DNA of 29,181 bases from Desulfitobacterium sp038181555 (GCF_038181555.1 NZ_JBBWUA010000029.1:1-29181); one strand, 5' to 3'. Positions 8,646 through 17,561 are shown, counted from the first letter of the stretch. Program-made: numbers and translations. The notes: a model not told the origin generated them from the letters alone.

Positions 8646-8755
8646 TATATTTACATCGACAATTCTAAAGTAAATTTGATAAATTTCGAGATTCGAAAAA
8701 GTAGAAAAACAGATTCTTAGTTATATAAATGATGAATCCTATATAAATAAGCATA

Positions 8756-8801
8756 TAAAAAAAAGAGTAAATAAATCAAATTGGTCGATTTATTCACTCT
8801 T
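8756..8801 (-). terminator. Terminator of the amidase gene
   Basis: AAGAGTAAATAAATC (8763-8777) pairs with GATTTATTCACTCTT (8787-8801) with one mismatch. It is followed on the minus strand by a run of eight or so T. It starts 22 bases after the amidase stop codon. Confidence 0.85.
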
Positions 8802-8822
8802 ATGAGTCATATAAATTTGCCG

Positions 8823-11372
8823 TTAGTCCTTAGGCAGAGGAGTGGTGTAAAAAGTATAGATGCCACGGAATATACCAGCTGCAACGTTTTGTCGGAAAGT
8901 AGGGTTCTGAAGACGTGCTTCTTCATATGTGTTGGAAATAAAAGCAGTTTCTAATAGAATCGACGGCATTTTCGTGTTTTTGAGAACGTAGAATGCTGCC
9001 TGTTTTACTCCACGGTCTCTGCTGTTTAGGGTACCGATGACAGCAGTACGGATACTGCTGGCAAGGTGAAGGCTTTCATTCCTTTTGGGATTCGCAGAGG
9101 AATAATAAACTGAAGTACCATTTGTGTCAGGATTTGTGAAAGCATCGTTATGGATGCTGATGAATAGATCGGTATTATAAGAATTTGCTAGAGCTACGCG
9201 GGCTTTCAGATCCTCTAGTTCAGTATATTTTGCAGCAGGAGAACAATCTTCTTCGCGAGTCATAAGAACTTCGGCCCCCGCCTGAGTTAAGATATCTTTT
9301 AGTGCCAAGGCAATCCCTAGGGTATTATCTTTTTCATAAGTTTTAGAAGGGCCGACAGCACCCACATCTGGGCCACCATGGCCTGGGTCAATCATAATCG
9401 TTTTTCCGGCTAAGGCTAGCTCGGGAATACCGGCAAAAGGATCGACCAAAACTTCTTGAGATGGGTCATAAACTAAATCATCAGATTCAGGGGGGAGTGT
9501 AGTTCCTGGAACTTCACCGCTCTGGGGTGGCTCTTCTTCAGTTTTGATTTTCGATGGCAGGGCAGGAAACTCTCGTAGATTTTCGGGATGCTTTGATTGG
9601 GTTTTGCCTTCAATGATTGATTGGGTGGTTGGGCTAATAACTCCGGATCCACCTAAGATGAAGACTGTTCCATTGACACTTAGATCTATAGATATCTCAG
9701 GTATAGAATCATCGGGACTAGGATCTTCATTCTCAACAGGAACTGCGTCAGAGCTTCCATTGGTATCGTTATTGTTGTTTTCTACGATATCCACGTACTC
9801 TCCGGCTACCCAGCCAGTGTGAGATTGATAGGTCAATTTATACCAACCATTTTCTTCGGCGATAATTTCAATAATCGTGTCCAAAGGAACGGTAATTAGC
9901 TTCTCTCCTGAAGAAGAGGGAGTAGCTCTAAGATTTAAACCGTTAGCGGCTGTAATTAGACCACTTTTGAGCGGAGCTGTGCCGGTCTCCTCAGTAGCAG
10001 AGGAAGTCAGAGCTACATACTCTGCAGCAATCCAACCCGTGTGTGATTGATAGGTGGTTTTATACCAACCCGTTTGTTCCTCGAGGATCTGAATGGTTGT
10101 ATCTTTAGGTATTGTGACTAATTTTTCCCCGGTAGAGGAGGGAGTCAGTCGAAGATTGAGTCCAGTTGAGGGGGTGATCGTTCCTTCACGCTTTTTATCG
10201 GGAGCAGCCGGCGGATTCTGCTGAGTTGGAGCGGTTTGATCAATAAGTGTTATGTATTCAGCGGAAACCCAGCCGGTATGTGATTCAAATGAGGTCTTGT
10301 ACCATCCATTTGTTTCTTCGAGAAGGGTGAGGGTAGTTCCATGAGGAATAGTAATAATCCTTACGCCTGAAGAGGAGGGAGTGTCACGTAGGTTAAGTCC
10401 TCCAGAGGGGATGATGGTTGCTTGCTGTGGTTTGTTTTTTGGTGCTTCCACGATCTTTCGCGGTGGCTCAACTTTCATGTGTTCACGCATGTAAGTATAA
10501 ACGGGGGAAGGAACATCTTGCTTTTCAGTGAGAAGGAGGGGAGCCTTCGCTTTGGCTGCAAGAACAGTTCCCGCCACTGCATCGGGAAAGGTAATGCCTG
10601 AGGCGAGGAAGAGATCGTCGGTCGCATAAGCATCTTTCACATGGGAGGCCACGGAGGCATTGGTTTCATAGCGATTTTGCCCTCCGAGGCGAGTTGTGAT
10701 TGTAAAGCCATTATCAGTGAGCCCGGCGGAGGGGATAACTCCTTCGCCACCGATGACGATAATCTCACTGGGTTGAGTTTCATTCAAATACGTTAGGACC
10801 AATTCGGGAATTTTCTTTGAAGTAAGAACGATGGGGATTTGTTTGATGCCGGCAAAGCTTGCTGCGGATAAGGCATCTGGGAAATCATCTCCATTAGCTA
10901 GAATGACAGTATCACTAGGCACTCGTTGCGCCAGTAAGATGGAGGTATCGTAGCGGTTCGTACCACCGATCCGCTCCACTTCAACGGAAAGATCCAATTT
11001 ACCTAACTCTTGCTCTATAGAAGGTTTAAGAACGCCAGTCCCTCCTAAAAGAACTACTTTTTGGGGCTGTAAGCGGATGAGCTCTTCTTTTACCCGGGAA
11101 TCCAGCCCATTGCCTTGGGTTAGCAGAATGGGGGCATTAAGGCTTACGGCATAGGGTGTAGCAGCGATGGAATCAGGATAGTCGCCGTATTCGCACAAAA
11201 TTACGGTCTCAGCCGTTGTCCAACCTTTTTGGGATATACTAAGGGCTGTTTCAACACGATCTTGCCCTGCTATTCGTTCAATGGGGTAAGCCAAGGGGCT
11301 TGCGGAAGCAACTGTAGAAGTACTCAACACAAAGGTAAGTGAAACGAGAATGGTCATTATTACTTTTTTCAC
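8823..11372 (-). CDS. Secreted N-acetylmuramoyl-L-alanine amidase with CWB2 and triple SH3b domains
   Basis: 849 residues. A signal peptide (about 1-26, cleaved near VASA) is followed by CWB2 cell-wall anchoring repeats (about 28-305), three SH3b domains (about 316-377, 394-455, 467-529, each with GLNLR.TPSS and GWYK..YQSHTGW), a linker, and an Amidase_3 domain (about 650-849). Zinc/catalytic residues are His about 665 (DPGHGG), Glu in YEKDNTL, His about 739 (SIHND) and Glu about 807 (LLETAF). It should cleave the MurNAc-L-Ala bond of peptidoglycan outside the cell. The third CWB2 repeat seems split: its start is at about 275-300, but its LGGSGVIS end appears only after the SH3b block (about 561-580). 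The GTG at 11372 is chosen because GGGAGAGG precedes it and a promoter lies inside any longer reading. Confidence 0.93.
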   Translation of the reverse strand: MKKVIMTILVSLTFVLSTSTVASASPLAYPIERIAGQDRVETALSISQKGWTTAETVILCEYGDYPDSIAATPYAVSLNAPILLTQGNGLDSRVKEELIRLQPQKVVLLGGTGVLKPSIEQELGKLDLSVEVERIGGTNRYDTSILLAQRVPSDTVILANGDDFPDALSAASFAGIKQIPIVLTSKKIPELVLTYLNETQPSEIIVIGGEGVIPSAGLTDNGFTITTRLGGQNRYETNASVASHVKDAYATDDLFLASGITFPDAVAGTVLAAKAKAPLLLTEKQDVPSPVYTYMREHMKVEPPRKIVEAPKNKPQQATIIPSGGLNLRDTPSSSGVRIITIPHGTTLTLLEETNGWYKTSFESHTGWVSAEYITLIDQTAPTQQNPPAAPDKKREGTITPSTGLNLRLTPSSTGEKLVTIPKDTTIQILEEQTGWYKTTYQSHTGWIAAEYVALTSSATEETGTAPLKSGLITAANGLNLRATPSSSGEKLITVPLDTIIEIIAEENGWYKLTYQSHTGWVAGEYVDIVENNNNDTNGSSDAVPVENEDPSPDDSIPEISIDLSVNGTVFILGGSGVISPTTQSIIEGKTQSKHPENLREFPALPSKIKTEEEPPQSGEVPGTTLPPESDDLVYDPSQEVLVDPFAGIPELALAGKTIMIDPGHGGPDVGAVGPSKTYEKDNTLGIALALKDILTQAGAEVLMTREEDCSPAAKYTELEDLKARVALANSYNTDLFISIHNDAFTNPDTNGTSVYYSSANPKRNESLHLASSIRTAVIGTLNSRDRGVKQAAFYVLKNTKMPSILLETAFISNTYEEARLQNPTFRQNVAAGIFRGIYTFYTTPLPKD

Positions 11373-11409
11373 TATCTTATCCTCTCCCAAACATCTTGTC
11401 TGCATGTCG

Positions 11410-11421
11410 ATTATACCATAA
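11410..11421 (-). promoter_or_regulatory. Extended -10 promoter of the amidase gene
   Basis: On the minus strand TGGTATAAT gives a consensus TATAAT (11410-11415) with an extended TGn motif. No good -35 is visible. It lies about 38 bases before the GTG at 11372 and inside any upstream extension of the reading frame, which supports the shorter protein. Confidence 0.6.
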
Positions 11422-11580
11422 TACTTGTCTGGATTAAGAGTAAAAGATACAAAATAGGAAAAAAGGCCCATGATTTCGTCGAAAACTCAAATGTGAAAAA
11501 GTAGCTGCCTTTAAATATACATAATGTGATGTGGTTATCTCACATACTAACAAAAAAAATGTTTGGAGTGTGAGAAGACA

Positions 11581-11901
11581 ATGAATCATACTGAAGAGAT
11601 CCAATCCATTAAACGAATAGTCTATTACATACTCGGTGTCATAGAAGTGCTGTTAGCTTTTCGCTTCATCTTTAAACTCTTAGGGGCGAATCCAGCCAGT
11701 GGCTTCGTGTCAGGGATTTATACCATGACCAGTATTTTCTTAAGTCCATTTATAGGGATATTTCGCACAGCCTCCGCTCGGGGTGTTGAAACTCAGGCCG
11801 TTATTGAACCTGCGAACCTCGTAGCGATGCTTGTTTATGCTGTGATTGCCTGGGGAATAGTCAAGCTCGTGGAAATCCTTAGACGCCCAAATAAGGTTTG
11901 A
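11581..11901 (+). CDS. YggT family membrane protein
   Basis: 106 residues. Two hydrophobic segments (about 12-34 and 82-100) flank a conserved loop containing FIFKLLGANPASGF and LSPFIGIF, which fits YggT (YGGT repeat) proteins. These are small membrane proteins of unknown exact function; in some bacteria they are linked to cell division, osmotic stress or thylakoid/nucleoid organisation. The ATG at 11581 is preferred over TTG 11563; GGAGTGTGAG precedes it with a rather long spacing, so the start is not certain. It is followed by a terminator, so it is probably transcribed alone, not with parE. Confidence 0.82.
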   Translation: MNHTEEIQSIKRIVYYILGVIEVLLAFRFIFKLLGANPASGFVSGIYTMTSIFLSPFIGIFRTASARGVETQAVIEPANLVAMLVYAVIAWGIVKLVEILRRPNKV

Positions 11902-11949
11902 TCTAAGGTGTTTTGACAAACTAAAACCGAAACTGGTAGACTATAAAAT

Positions 11950-11975
11950 AGCCCGCATTGTTTGGCGGGCTTTTT
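11950..11975 (+). terminator. Terminator after the YggT gene
   Basis: AGCCCGC (11950-11956) pairs with GCGGGCT (11965-11971). TTTTT follows. Confidence 0.85.
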
Positions 11976-11987
11976 CTAATGACTGTC

Positions 11988-12048
11988 TATCTAAATAACG
12001 CCTCTAATAATGCATCTAATAACCTATCGAATAACCGTCTGAATTAGG
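11988..12048. repeat. Degenerate 12-bp tandem repeat upstream of parE
   Basis: Units CCTCTAATAATG (12001-12012), CATCTAATAACC (12013-12024) and TATCGAATAACC (12025-12036) are clearly related. A partial match (GTCTGAATTAGG, 12037-12048) follows, and a one-base-longer unit (TATCTAAATAACG, 11988-12000) precedes. The block lies between the YggT terminator and the parE promoter. Confidence 0.5.
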
Positions 12049-12092
12049 CTGAGGCTATTATTAAAGAGAAAAATACTCGATAAAAGACTGTA

Positions 12093-12101
12093 TGGTATAA
12101 T
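12093..12101 (+). promoter_or_regulatory. Extended -10 promoter of the parE-parC operon
   Basis: TGGTATAAT (12093-12101), a consensus TATAAT with the TGn extension, lies about 90 bases before the parE start. The -35 is weak. It is the same extended -10 sequence as for the amidase gene. Confidence 0.5.
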
Positions 12102-12190
12102 AATAAAGCTTGCCATCTTTGATTTCTTTTGCTAATTATTGAAGTATAACGTAAGATATCCGTGTCAGATATCGAAAGGGAGGAACCACT

Positions 12191-14107
12191 TTGTCCATGG
12201 ATTCAAACTATAATGCAGAGTCGATTCAAGTTCTGGAAGGTTTGGAAGCTGTACGCAAACGTCCAGGTATGTATATTGGTTCTATTGGCAGCAAGGGCTT
12301 ACACCATTGCGCATGGGAGATTATTGATAATGCCATCGATGAAGCAGGGGCAGGTTTCTGCACTCGGATTGATGTTACACTCAACTCGGATGGTTCCTTA
12401 ACTGTGAAGGATAATGGTCGTGGTATTCCTATTGATATCCACCCGATTAAAAAAATCCCAGCTGTGCGACTTGCTTTTGAACAGCTTCATGCCGGGGGGA
12501 AATTTGACAGTAATGCTTACAAAACCTCAGGAGGTCTTCATGGGGTTGGTGCCAGCGTTGTCAATGCGCTATCGACTTTTCTGGTGGTGGAAGTCAGCCG
12601 CGAAGGTAAGATCTTCCGTCTTGAGTATGAAAATGGGGGGAAACTGAAATCCGATCTTAATGTGGTGAAAAAAGGTGTTAAAGGAAGTGGCACTCAAGTA
12701 ACCTTTAAGCCGGATTCGCAAATTTTTAAGGAGAGTATTAATTTTAAATTTGATATACTTCGTAGCAGATTGATGGAGCTTGCCTTTCTAAATCCTGGTC
12801 TTATGATCGTTTTGACCGATAACCGTAAAGAACAGAGAAGTGAAACCTTCCAATCTCAAAATGGAGTCATCGGTTTTGTCGAACACCTTAATAAAGAATC
12901 CGATTTCAATGCCGTACATAAAAAGCCCATTCATTTTAAAGGAGAAAAGGAAGACGTCATCGTTGAATGTGCTATTCAATATAACGATGGGGAAGTTGAG
13001 CACTTACGTTCTTATGTTAATAATATCCCCACCGATGAAGGTGGAACTCACGAGTCTGGATTTCGTACGGCCTTAACCAAGGTTTTTAATGCCTATGGCA
13101 AGAAAAACAATTTATTCAAGAAAGATGAAAGTCTTATTGGAGATGATTTAAAGGATGGCTTGACCTGTGTACTCTCAGTGAGAGTACGGGAGCCCCAGTT
13201 CGAAGGGCAGACAAAAACCAAGCTATCTAATATGGAAGTGGAAGGAATTGTCCAATCTCTTACCAACGAAGGAATCAGCAACTTTTTTGAACAAAACCCC
13301 AATGTCGCAAAGGAGGCCATTAATCGCGCTCTAACCACTTGTTTAGAGCGTTTAGCTGCGAAGCGGGCGAAAGAGTTAAAAAAGAAGGCTCGGGACGCTG
13401 AAGTAAAGGCTCTGAGTGGGAAGTTAGCAGCTTGCAGCGAAAAGGATCGGAATCGCAATGAACTCTACTTAGTGGAGGGTGACAGTGCAGGCGGATCGGC
13501 CAAGTCGGGAAGAGATCGCCGCTTTCAAGCTATTCTTCCTTTAAGAGGAAAAGTTATTAATACCTATCGTGCTAAGATGGATAAGGTTCTGGAGAATGAA
13601 GAAATACGCAGTATGATCACAGCTATCGGGGCAGGAGTTGGGAAAGAATTCGAAGTAGATAAGTCCAATTATGCTCGGGTTTGCATCATGACCGATGCGG
13701 ACATCGATGGAGCTCATATACGCTGTTTATTGCTCACCTTCTTTTTTCGCTATATGAAGCCACTCATCCTGAGTGGAAGGGTCTATATTGCCCAGGCTCC
13801 TTTGTATAAGGTAGAAAAGGAAAAAGGTAAGTTAGTCCGTTATGCCTATGATGAGGACGAGCTGAAAGATGCTATGAAGGAATTAGGCAAAAACGCCAAG
13901 ATTCAGCGCTATAAAGGATTAGGTGAAATGAATCCAGAACAACTCTGGGAAACCACCCTCAATCCTGTCAATCGAAGGATGATTCAAGTTACTATTGATG
14001 ATGCCCTTGAGGCCGAACGAAAGCTGAAGATTCTCATGAGCGAACAAGTGGATCCTCGCCGAGAATTTTTAATGGATAATATCGTATTTACTGAAGACGA
14101 TATGTAA
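12191..14107 (+). CDS. parE: Type II topoisomerase ATPase subunit (ParE/GyrB family, probably topoisomerase IV)
   Basis: 638 residues, full length. The GHKL ATPase domain shows EAVRKRPGMYIGS, EIIDNAIDEA (Mg/ATP Asn), DNGRGIP and GGLHGVGASVVNALS. The transducer domain follows, then the Toprim domain with EGDSAGGSAK (about 430-439) and DADIDGAH (about 501-508). The TTG at 12191 is the start because GGGAGG (12178-12183) sits 7 bases upstream; the nearby ATG at 12197 is too far from it. It is followed after 20 bases by the matching A subunit. No dnaA, dnaN or recF neighbours are seen, so this is not the oriC gyrase locus, and the degenerate GyrA box in the partner also favours topoisomerase IV. 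A second gyrase is not excluded. Confidence 0.88.
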   Translation: MSMDSNYNAESIQVLEGLEAVRKRPGMYIGSIGSKGLHHCAWEIIDNAIDEAGAGFCTRIDVTLNSDGSLTVKDNGRGIPIDIHPIKKIPAVRLAFEQLHAGGKFDSNAYKTSGGLHGVGASVVNALSTFLVVEVSREGKIFRLEYENGGKLKSDLNVVKKGVKGSGTQVTFKPDSQIFKESINFKFDILRSRLMELAFLNPGLMIVLTDNRKEQRSETFQSQNGVIGFVEHLNKESDFNAVHKKPIHFKGEKEDVIVECAIQYNDGEVEHLRSYVNNIPTDEGGTHESGFRTALTKVFNAYGKKNNLFKKDESLIGDDLKDGLTCVLSVRVREPQFEGQTKTKLSNMEVEGIVQSLTNEGISNFFEQNPNVAKEAINRALTTCLERLAAKRAKELKKKARDAEVKALSGKLAACSEKDRNRNELYLVEGDSAGGSAKSGRDRRFQAILPLRGKVINTYRAKMDKVLENEEIRSMITAIGAGVGKEFEVDKSNYARVCIMTDADIDGAHIRCLLLTFFFRYMKPLILSGRVYIAQAPLYKVEKEKGKLVRYAYDEDELKDAMKELGKNAKIQRYKGLGEMNPEQLWETTLNPVNRRMIQVTIDDALEAERKLKILMSEQVDPRREFLMDNIVFTEDDM

Positions 14108-14127
14108 ATTCGAGTTGAGGTGAAAGC

Positions 14128-16554
14128 ATGAGTATACTTGAAGAAAATGTAACCCAACGCTCCTTGGAAGAGGTTCTTCCCGAGAGCTTCCTTGGCTATT
14201 CAAAACATGTCATATTACAACGGGCTGTCCCTGATGTGAGAGATGGTCTCAAGCCGGTCCATCGCCGGATTATTTACTCCATGGATGAACTCAGCATGCA
14301 TCCGGATAAAGGCTATAGCAAATCCGCACGTCTGGTGGGGGATTGTATGGGAAAATACCATCCCCATGGCGATTCCTCTATCTATGATGCTGCTGTAAGA
14401 ATGGCTCAGCCTTGGGCTACCCGATATCCACTAATTGATGGGCAAGGTAATTTTGGCTCCATCGACGGTGATAGTGCCGCGGCAATGCGTTATACGGAGA
14501 TGCGGATGACCCATCTTTCCCAGATGATAACTCAAGATATTGAGAAAAACGTCATCCCTTTTAAACCAAACTATGATCAACGATTGAAAGAACCCATCGT
14601 CTTGCCTAGCCCGTTTCCCAATCTATTGGTCAATGGAGGCTCCGGAATTGCTGTAGGGATGGCCAGCAATATCCCGCCCCATAACTTAAGGGAGGTTGTG
14701 TCAGCCCTGATTCTCCAAATCGACAAGCCCGAGGTTACCCTTGAAGAGCTGATGGAGAAGGTTAAAGGACCTGATTTCCCTACTGGGGGACTAATTATCG
14801 GTTCCCAAGGGTTCACTGATGCATATCGAACAGGTCGGGGAAAAGTGATTATGCGAGGCAAAGCAGTCACGGAGCCTGGAAAGAATGGCAAAACCCTGAT
14901 CGTAATTACGGAAATTCCCTTCCAGGTTTCCAAATCCACCTTAGCTGCGAAGATTGAGACTCAATCGGAAAATGGCAAAATTGAAGGCATCAGCGAAGTC
15001 CGAGATGAATCTGACCGCGAAGGCATTCGGCTTGTGGTAGAGTGTAAGAAGGATGCCGATCCGAAAAAGATCTTAAAGCTCCTCTTTAAATATACCCAGC
15101 TCCAAGAGACCTTTGGCATCATCAACTTAGTTATTACAGAGGAAGGGACCCCCAAGGTCTTAGGCTTAAAAGAGATTAATAAATCGTTCCTGCAACACCG
15201 TAAGGAAGTCGTGATTCGCAGGACAGAATATGAACTGGAGAAAGCTAAAGCCCGAGCCCACATCTTAGAGGGCTTAGTTATCGCTATCAACAATTTGGAT
15301 GAAGTCTTGTCGATTATCCGTTCCAGCAAAAATCCTTCGATCGCCAAAGCGGGTTTAATCACGCGTTTTGAATTTACAGATGTCCAGGCCCAAGCAATTT
15401 TGGATATGAAGCTGCAGCATTTAACCAACCTCGAGTTGGATTCCATTCGTAAAGAATATGCAGATATCTTAAAGTTAATTGCTGAGTTGGAGAGCATTCT
15501 AGCAGATGTCAACAAGGTCTACGCTATTATCAAGGATGAGCTTAAGGTGATTGCCGATAAGTACGGAGATGATCGTCGTACCCTGATTCTTCCCGAGGAT
15601 GTTGGCGAGGAAATTGATTTTAGCGCTTTTGAAGAACCTGAGAAGGCAATGGAGGTTTTCTTAACGAGAAAGGGCTTCATTAAGCAAATGCCAACCCCAA
15701 CTCGAAAAAGCCAGATGAATGCTCTAGTCTTCGCTTTTAAAGATGGCGATGTCATCATCGATCAAGCCTCCTGCACCTCAAAAGACACCCTTTATTTCTT
15801 CACCCAAAATGGCAAGTTCTATGATGCAAAGGCTAAACTGATCCCTGAGGCCGGAGCTAAGGAGAAGGGAAGGGCCGTCAATAACTATTTCCCTCTACCG
15901 GAGGATGAACAGATTGTTTCGATGGTTTCTCTCAAAGAAGGAAAAGAGGGGCAGCACTTTGTGTTCGTCACAAGGGATGGTCAGGTCATGAGGAGTCCAG
16001 TGACCGATTTCCTCAATGCCCGAACTCCTGAGGCGATGGGCTTAAAGGATCAGGATGAAATAGTTAAGGTATTCCTCAGTGAAGGCGATGCTGATTTGTT
16101 CCTCGCCAGCTACCAAGGACAAGCGATTCGTTTTGCGGAATCAGAAGTCAATCCCATGGGACGCAAATCCCGAGGGGTCAAGGGAATGACCTTAAGTGAC
16201 GGGGATTTCGTTGTCGATGCTCTGTTGCTTCAAGGAAGTACGGAAGGGAATTCAGGGGACCTAATAACCGTAACAGATCAAGGCTATGTCAAGAGGACCT
16301 CCTTGGATGAGTATAAATCCCAAGGTCGTTCCGGAAGAGGGATAGCTATCGCCAAGATCGACGCAGAGAAAACAGGGTATATAGTTTCTGCAGTCCAAGT
16401 TAACGGCGATGATACTAAGGTCCTGCATATTATTCAAGAGAGCGGAACCGTGACGAATATCGAGGCGAAGTCACTAAAAATTGAGTCTAGAGCGAAGAGT
16501 GGAGTTGGGTTAGTCAACGTAATCATCAATGATTATGTGGTTCATGTCATCTAG
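14128..16554 (+). CDS. parC: Type II topoisomerase cleavage subunit (ParC/GyrA family)
   Basis: 808 residues. The breakage-reunion domain has the catalytic tyrosine Y122 in AAMRYTEMR. A quinolone-region HPHGDSSIYDAAV keeps S83 and D87 (E. coli GyrA numbering fits exactly), so the wild-type drug-sensitive residues are present. The long central coiled region and a C-terminal beta-pinwheel (about 510-808) follow. The GyrA box, normally QRRGGKG, is QGRSGRG here (about 731-737), a degenerate form suggesting poor DNA wrapping, as in topoisomerase IV. GAGGTG precedes the ATG. It is co-transcribed with parE. Gyrase activity would need biochemical proof. Confidence 0.88.
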   Translation: MSILEENVTQRSLEEVLPESFLGYSKHVILQRAVPDVRDGLKPVHRRIIYSMDELSMHPDKGYSKSARLVGDCMGKYHPHGDSSIYDAAVRMAQPWATRYPLIDGQGNFGSIDGDSAAAMRYTEMRMTHLSQMITQDIEKNVIPFKPNYDQRLKEPIVLPSPFPNLLVNGGSGIAVGMASNIPPHNLREVVSALILQIDKPEVTLEELMEKVKGPDFPTGGLIIGSQGFTDAYRTGRGKVIMRGKAVTEPGKNGKTLIVITEIPFQVSKSTLAAKIETQSENGKIEGISEVRDESDREGIRLVVECKKDADPKKILKLLFKYTQLQETFGIINLVITEEGTPKVLGLKEINKSFLQHRKEVVIRRTEYELEKAKARAHILEGLVIAINNLDEVLSIIRSSKNPSIAKAGLITRFEFTDVQAQAILDMKLQHLTNLELDSIRKEYADILKLIAELESILADVNKVYAIIKDELKVIADKYGDDRRTLILPEDVGEEIDFSAFEEPEKAMEVFLTRKGFIKQMPTPTRKSQMNALVFAFKDGDVIIDQASCTSKDTLYFFTQNGKFYDAKAKLIPEAGAKEKGRAVNNYFPLPEDEQIVSMVSLKEGKEGQHFVFVTRDGQVMRSPVTDFLNARTPEAMGLKDQDEIVKVFLSEGDADLFLASYQGQAIRFAESEVNPMGRKSRGVKGMTLSDGDFVVDALLLQGSTEGNSGDLITVTDQGYVKRTSLDEYKSQGRSGRGIAIAKIDAEKTGYIVSAVQVNGDDTKVLHIIQESGTVTNIEAKSLKIESRAKSGVGLVNVIINDYVVHVI

Positions 16555-16563
16555 ATAAATTCG

Positions 16564-16598
16564 GTGGCAGGGCACAATGTCTGGTTGTGCTCTGCCAC
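16564..16598 (+). repeat. Strong stem-loop between parC and the coiled-coil gene
   Basis: GTGGCAG-G-GCACAA (16564-16577) pairs with TTGTGC-T-CTGCCAC (16585-16598) with one G-U pair. No T-run follows, so it is not a standard terminator; it may be an mRNA stability or partial attenuation element. Confidence 0.6.
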
Positions 16599-16622
16599 TA
16601 ATCGATAGGATGGTGATTTGTT

Positions 16623-17561
16623 GTGAATCGTGAACTGAACGATAAGCTGCAATTGGCTCAACAAGGGCTTGTGAGGCTCCATAAAATTGATGCTATGCTT
16701 AAGGAACTGGAGGCGGAACTCCAGGAGTTGCAGGCTCATGAGTATGAACTAAAACGCACACTGGAAAAAGAGAACATCGATGTAGAAAAACTACAAAACA
16801 GAGGTCTCGCCGCTTTTTTCTACTCCATAATTGGGAGTCTGGATGAACGCATAGAGAAGGAACGCAATGAAGTTCTTGCCGCCGAGCTTAAATATACTCA
16901 GGCAGTCAAAGATATTAAGGATATAAACTTTAGTATCGCGAAGTTGACCTCAGAGCGGACGAATTACCTCCAGTGCCAAATAGATTATGATGCTCTTTAT
17001 GCTCAGAAGAGAACAAACCTCCTTGAGAAAAATGCTGAAACGGCTCAAATGATTTTAGAGCTTACCAATGAGTCAAATCGCAAAAGGATTAATCTGAAGG
17101 AAATAGACGAAGCTCTATTGGCTGGAGAACGAGTGCTATCAAGCTTAAACAATGCTCTCAGTAGCCTTTCAAGCGCAGCAGGGTGGGGGACATGGGACCT
17201 ACTAGGGGGCGGATTGATATCTGACCTGGCTAAACATTCTCATCTTAATTCTGCCCAAAGTGATATCGAGGAAGCTCAGATGTTGCTACGGGAGTTTAAG
17301 ACCGAGTTAACAGACATTCGAATTGGGACAGATATCAATCTTAAAACAGATGGTTTCGTAAAGTTTGCGGATTTCTTCTTTGATGGTTTAATAGCGGATT
17401 GGTTTATGCAAACTAGAATCAATGAATCTCAATCCAGTATCGAGAATGCAAAAAGCCAGGTCCAAACTATAATTGAAAAACTTGACCAACTAAAAGAACA
17501 GGACCAAGATCGACTAGGTGTCCTTGATACAGAAATAAGCAATTTAATCGTAACAGGATAA
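16623..17561 (+). CDS. Coiled-coil protein of unknown function
   Basis: 312 residues, mostly heptad-rich helix (about 1-150 and 260-312) with no signal peptide. Short hydrophobic, glycine- or aromatic-rich islands interrupt it: GLAAFFYSIIGS (about 60), a WGTWDLLGGGLISDLAKHSH segment (about 190-210) and FADFFFDGLIADWF (about 243-256). The last two look like a repeated unit of [aromatic]-D-x-L-x-[GA]-x-[IL]-D followed by an xxS-rich helix. I do not recognise a named family. The GTG at 16623 has AGGATGGTG upstream. It may be read through from parC past the stem-loop. Confidence 0.75.
   Translation: MNRELNDKLQLAQQGLVRLHKIDAMLKELEAELQELQAHEYELKRTLEKENIDVEKLQNRGLAAFFYSIIGSLDERIEKERNEVLAAELKYTQAVKDIKDINFSIAKLTSERTNYLQCQIDYDALYAQKRTNLLEKNAETAQMILELTNESNRKRINLKEIDEALLAGERVLSSLNNALSSLSSAAGWGTWDLLGGGLISDLAKHSHLNSAQSDIEEAQMLLREFKTELTDIRIGTDINLKTDGFVKFADFFFDGLIADWFMQTRINESQSSIENAKSQVQTIIEKLDQLKEQDQDRLGVLDTEISNLIVTG

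Noticed and set aside
11373..11471. Longer N-terminus of the amidase
   Set aside because: A consensus extended -10 promoter lies inside it, and the GTG at 11372 has a strong ribosome site plus a signal peptide directly after it.
13093..15758. Several long minus-strand open frames inside the topoisomerase genes
   Set aside because: They are antisense shadows with Ser/Arg-rich low-complexity translations and no ribosome sites.
12191..16554. The oriC gyrBA locus
   Set aside because: No dnaA, dnaN or recF nearby, and the GyrA box is degenerate.
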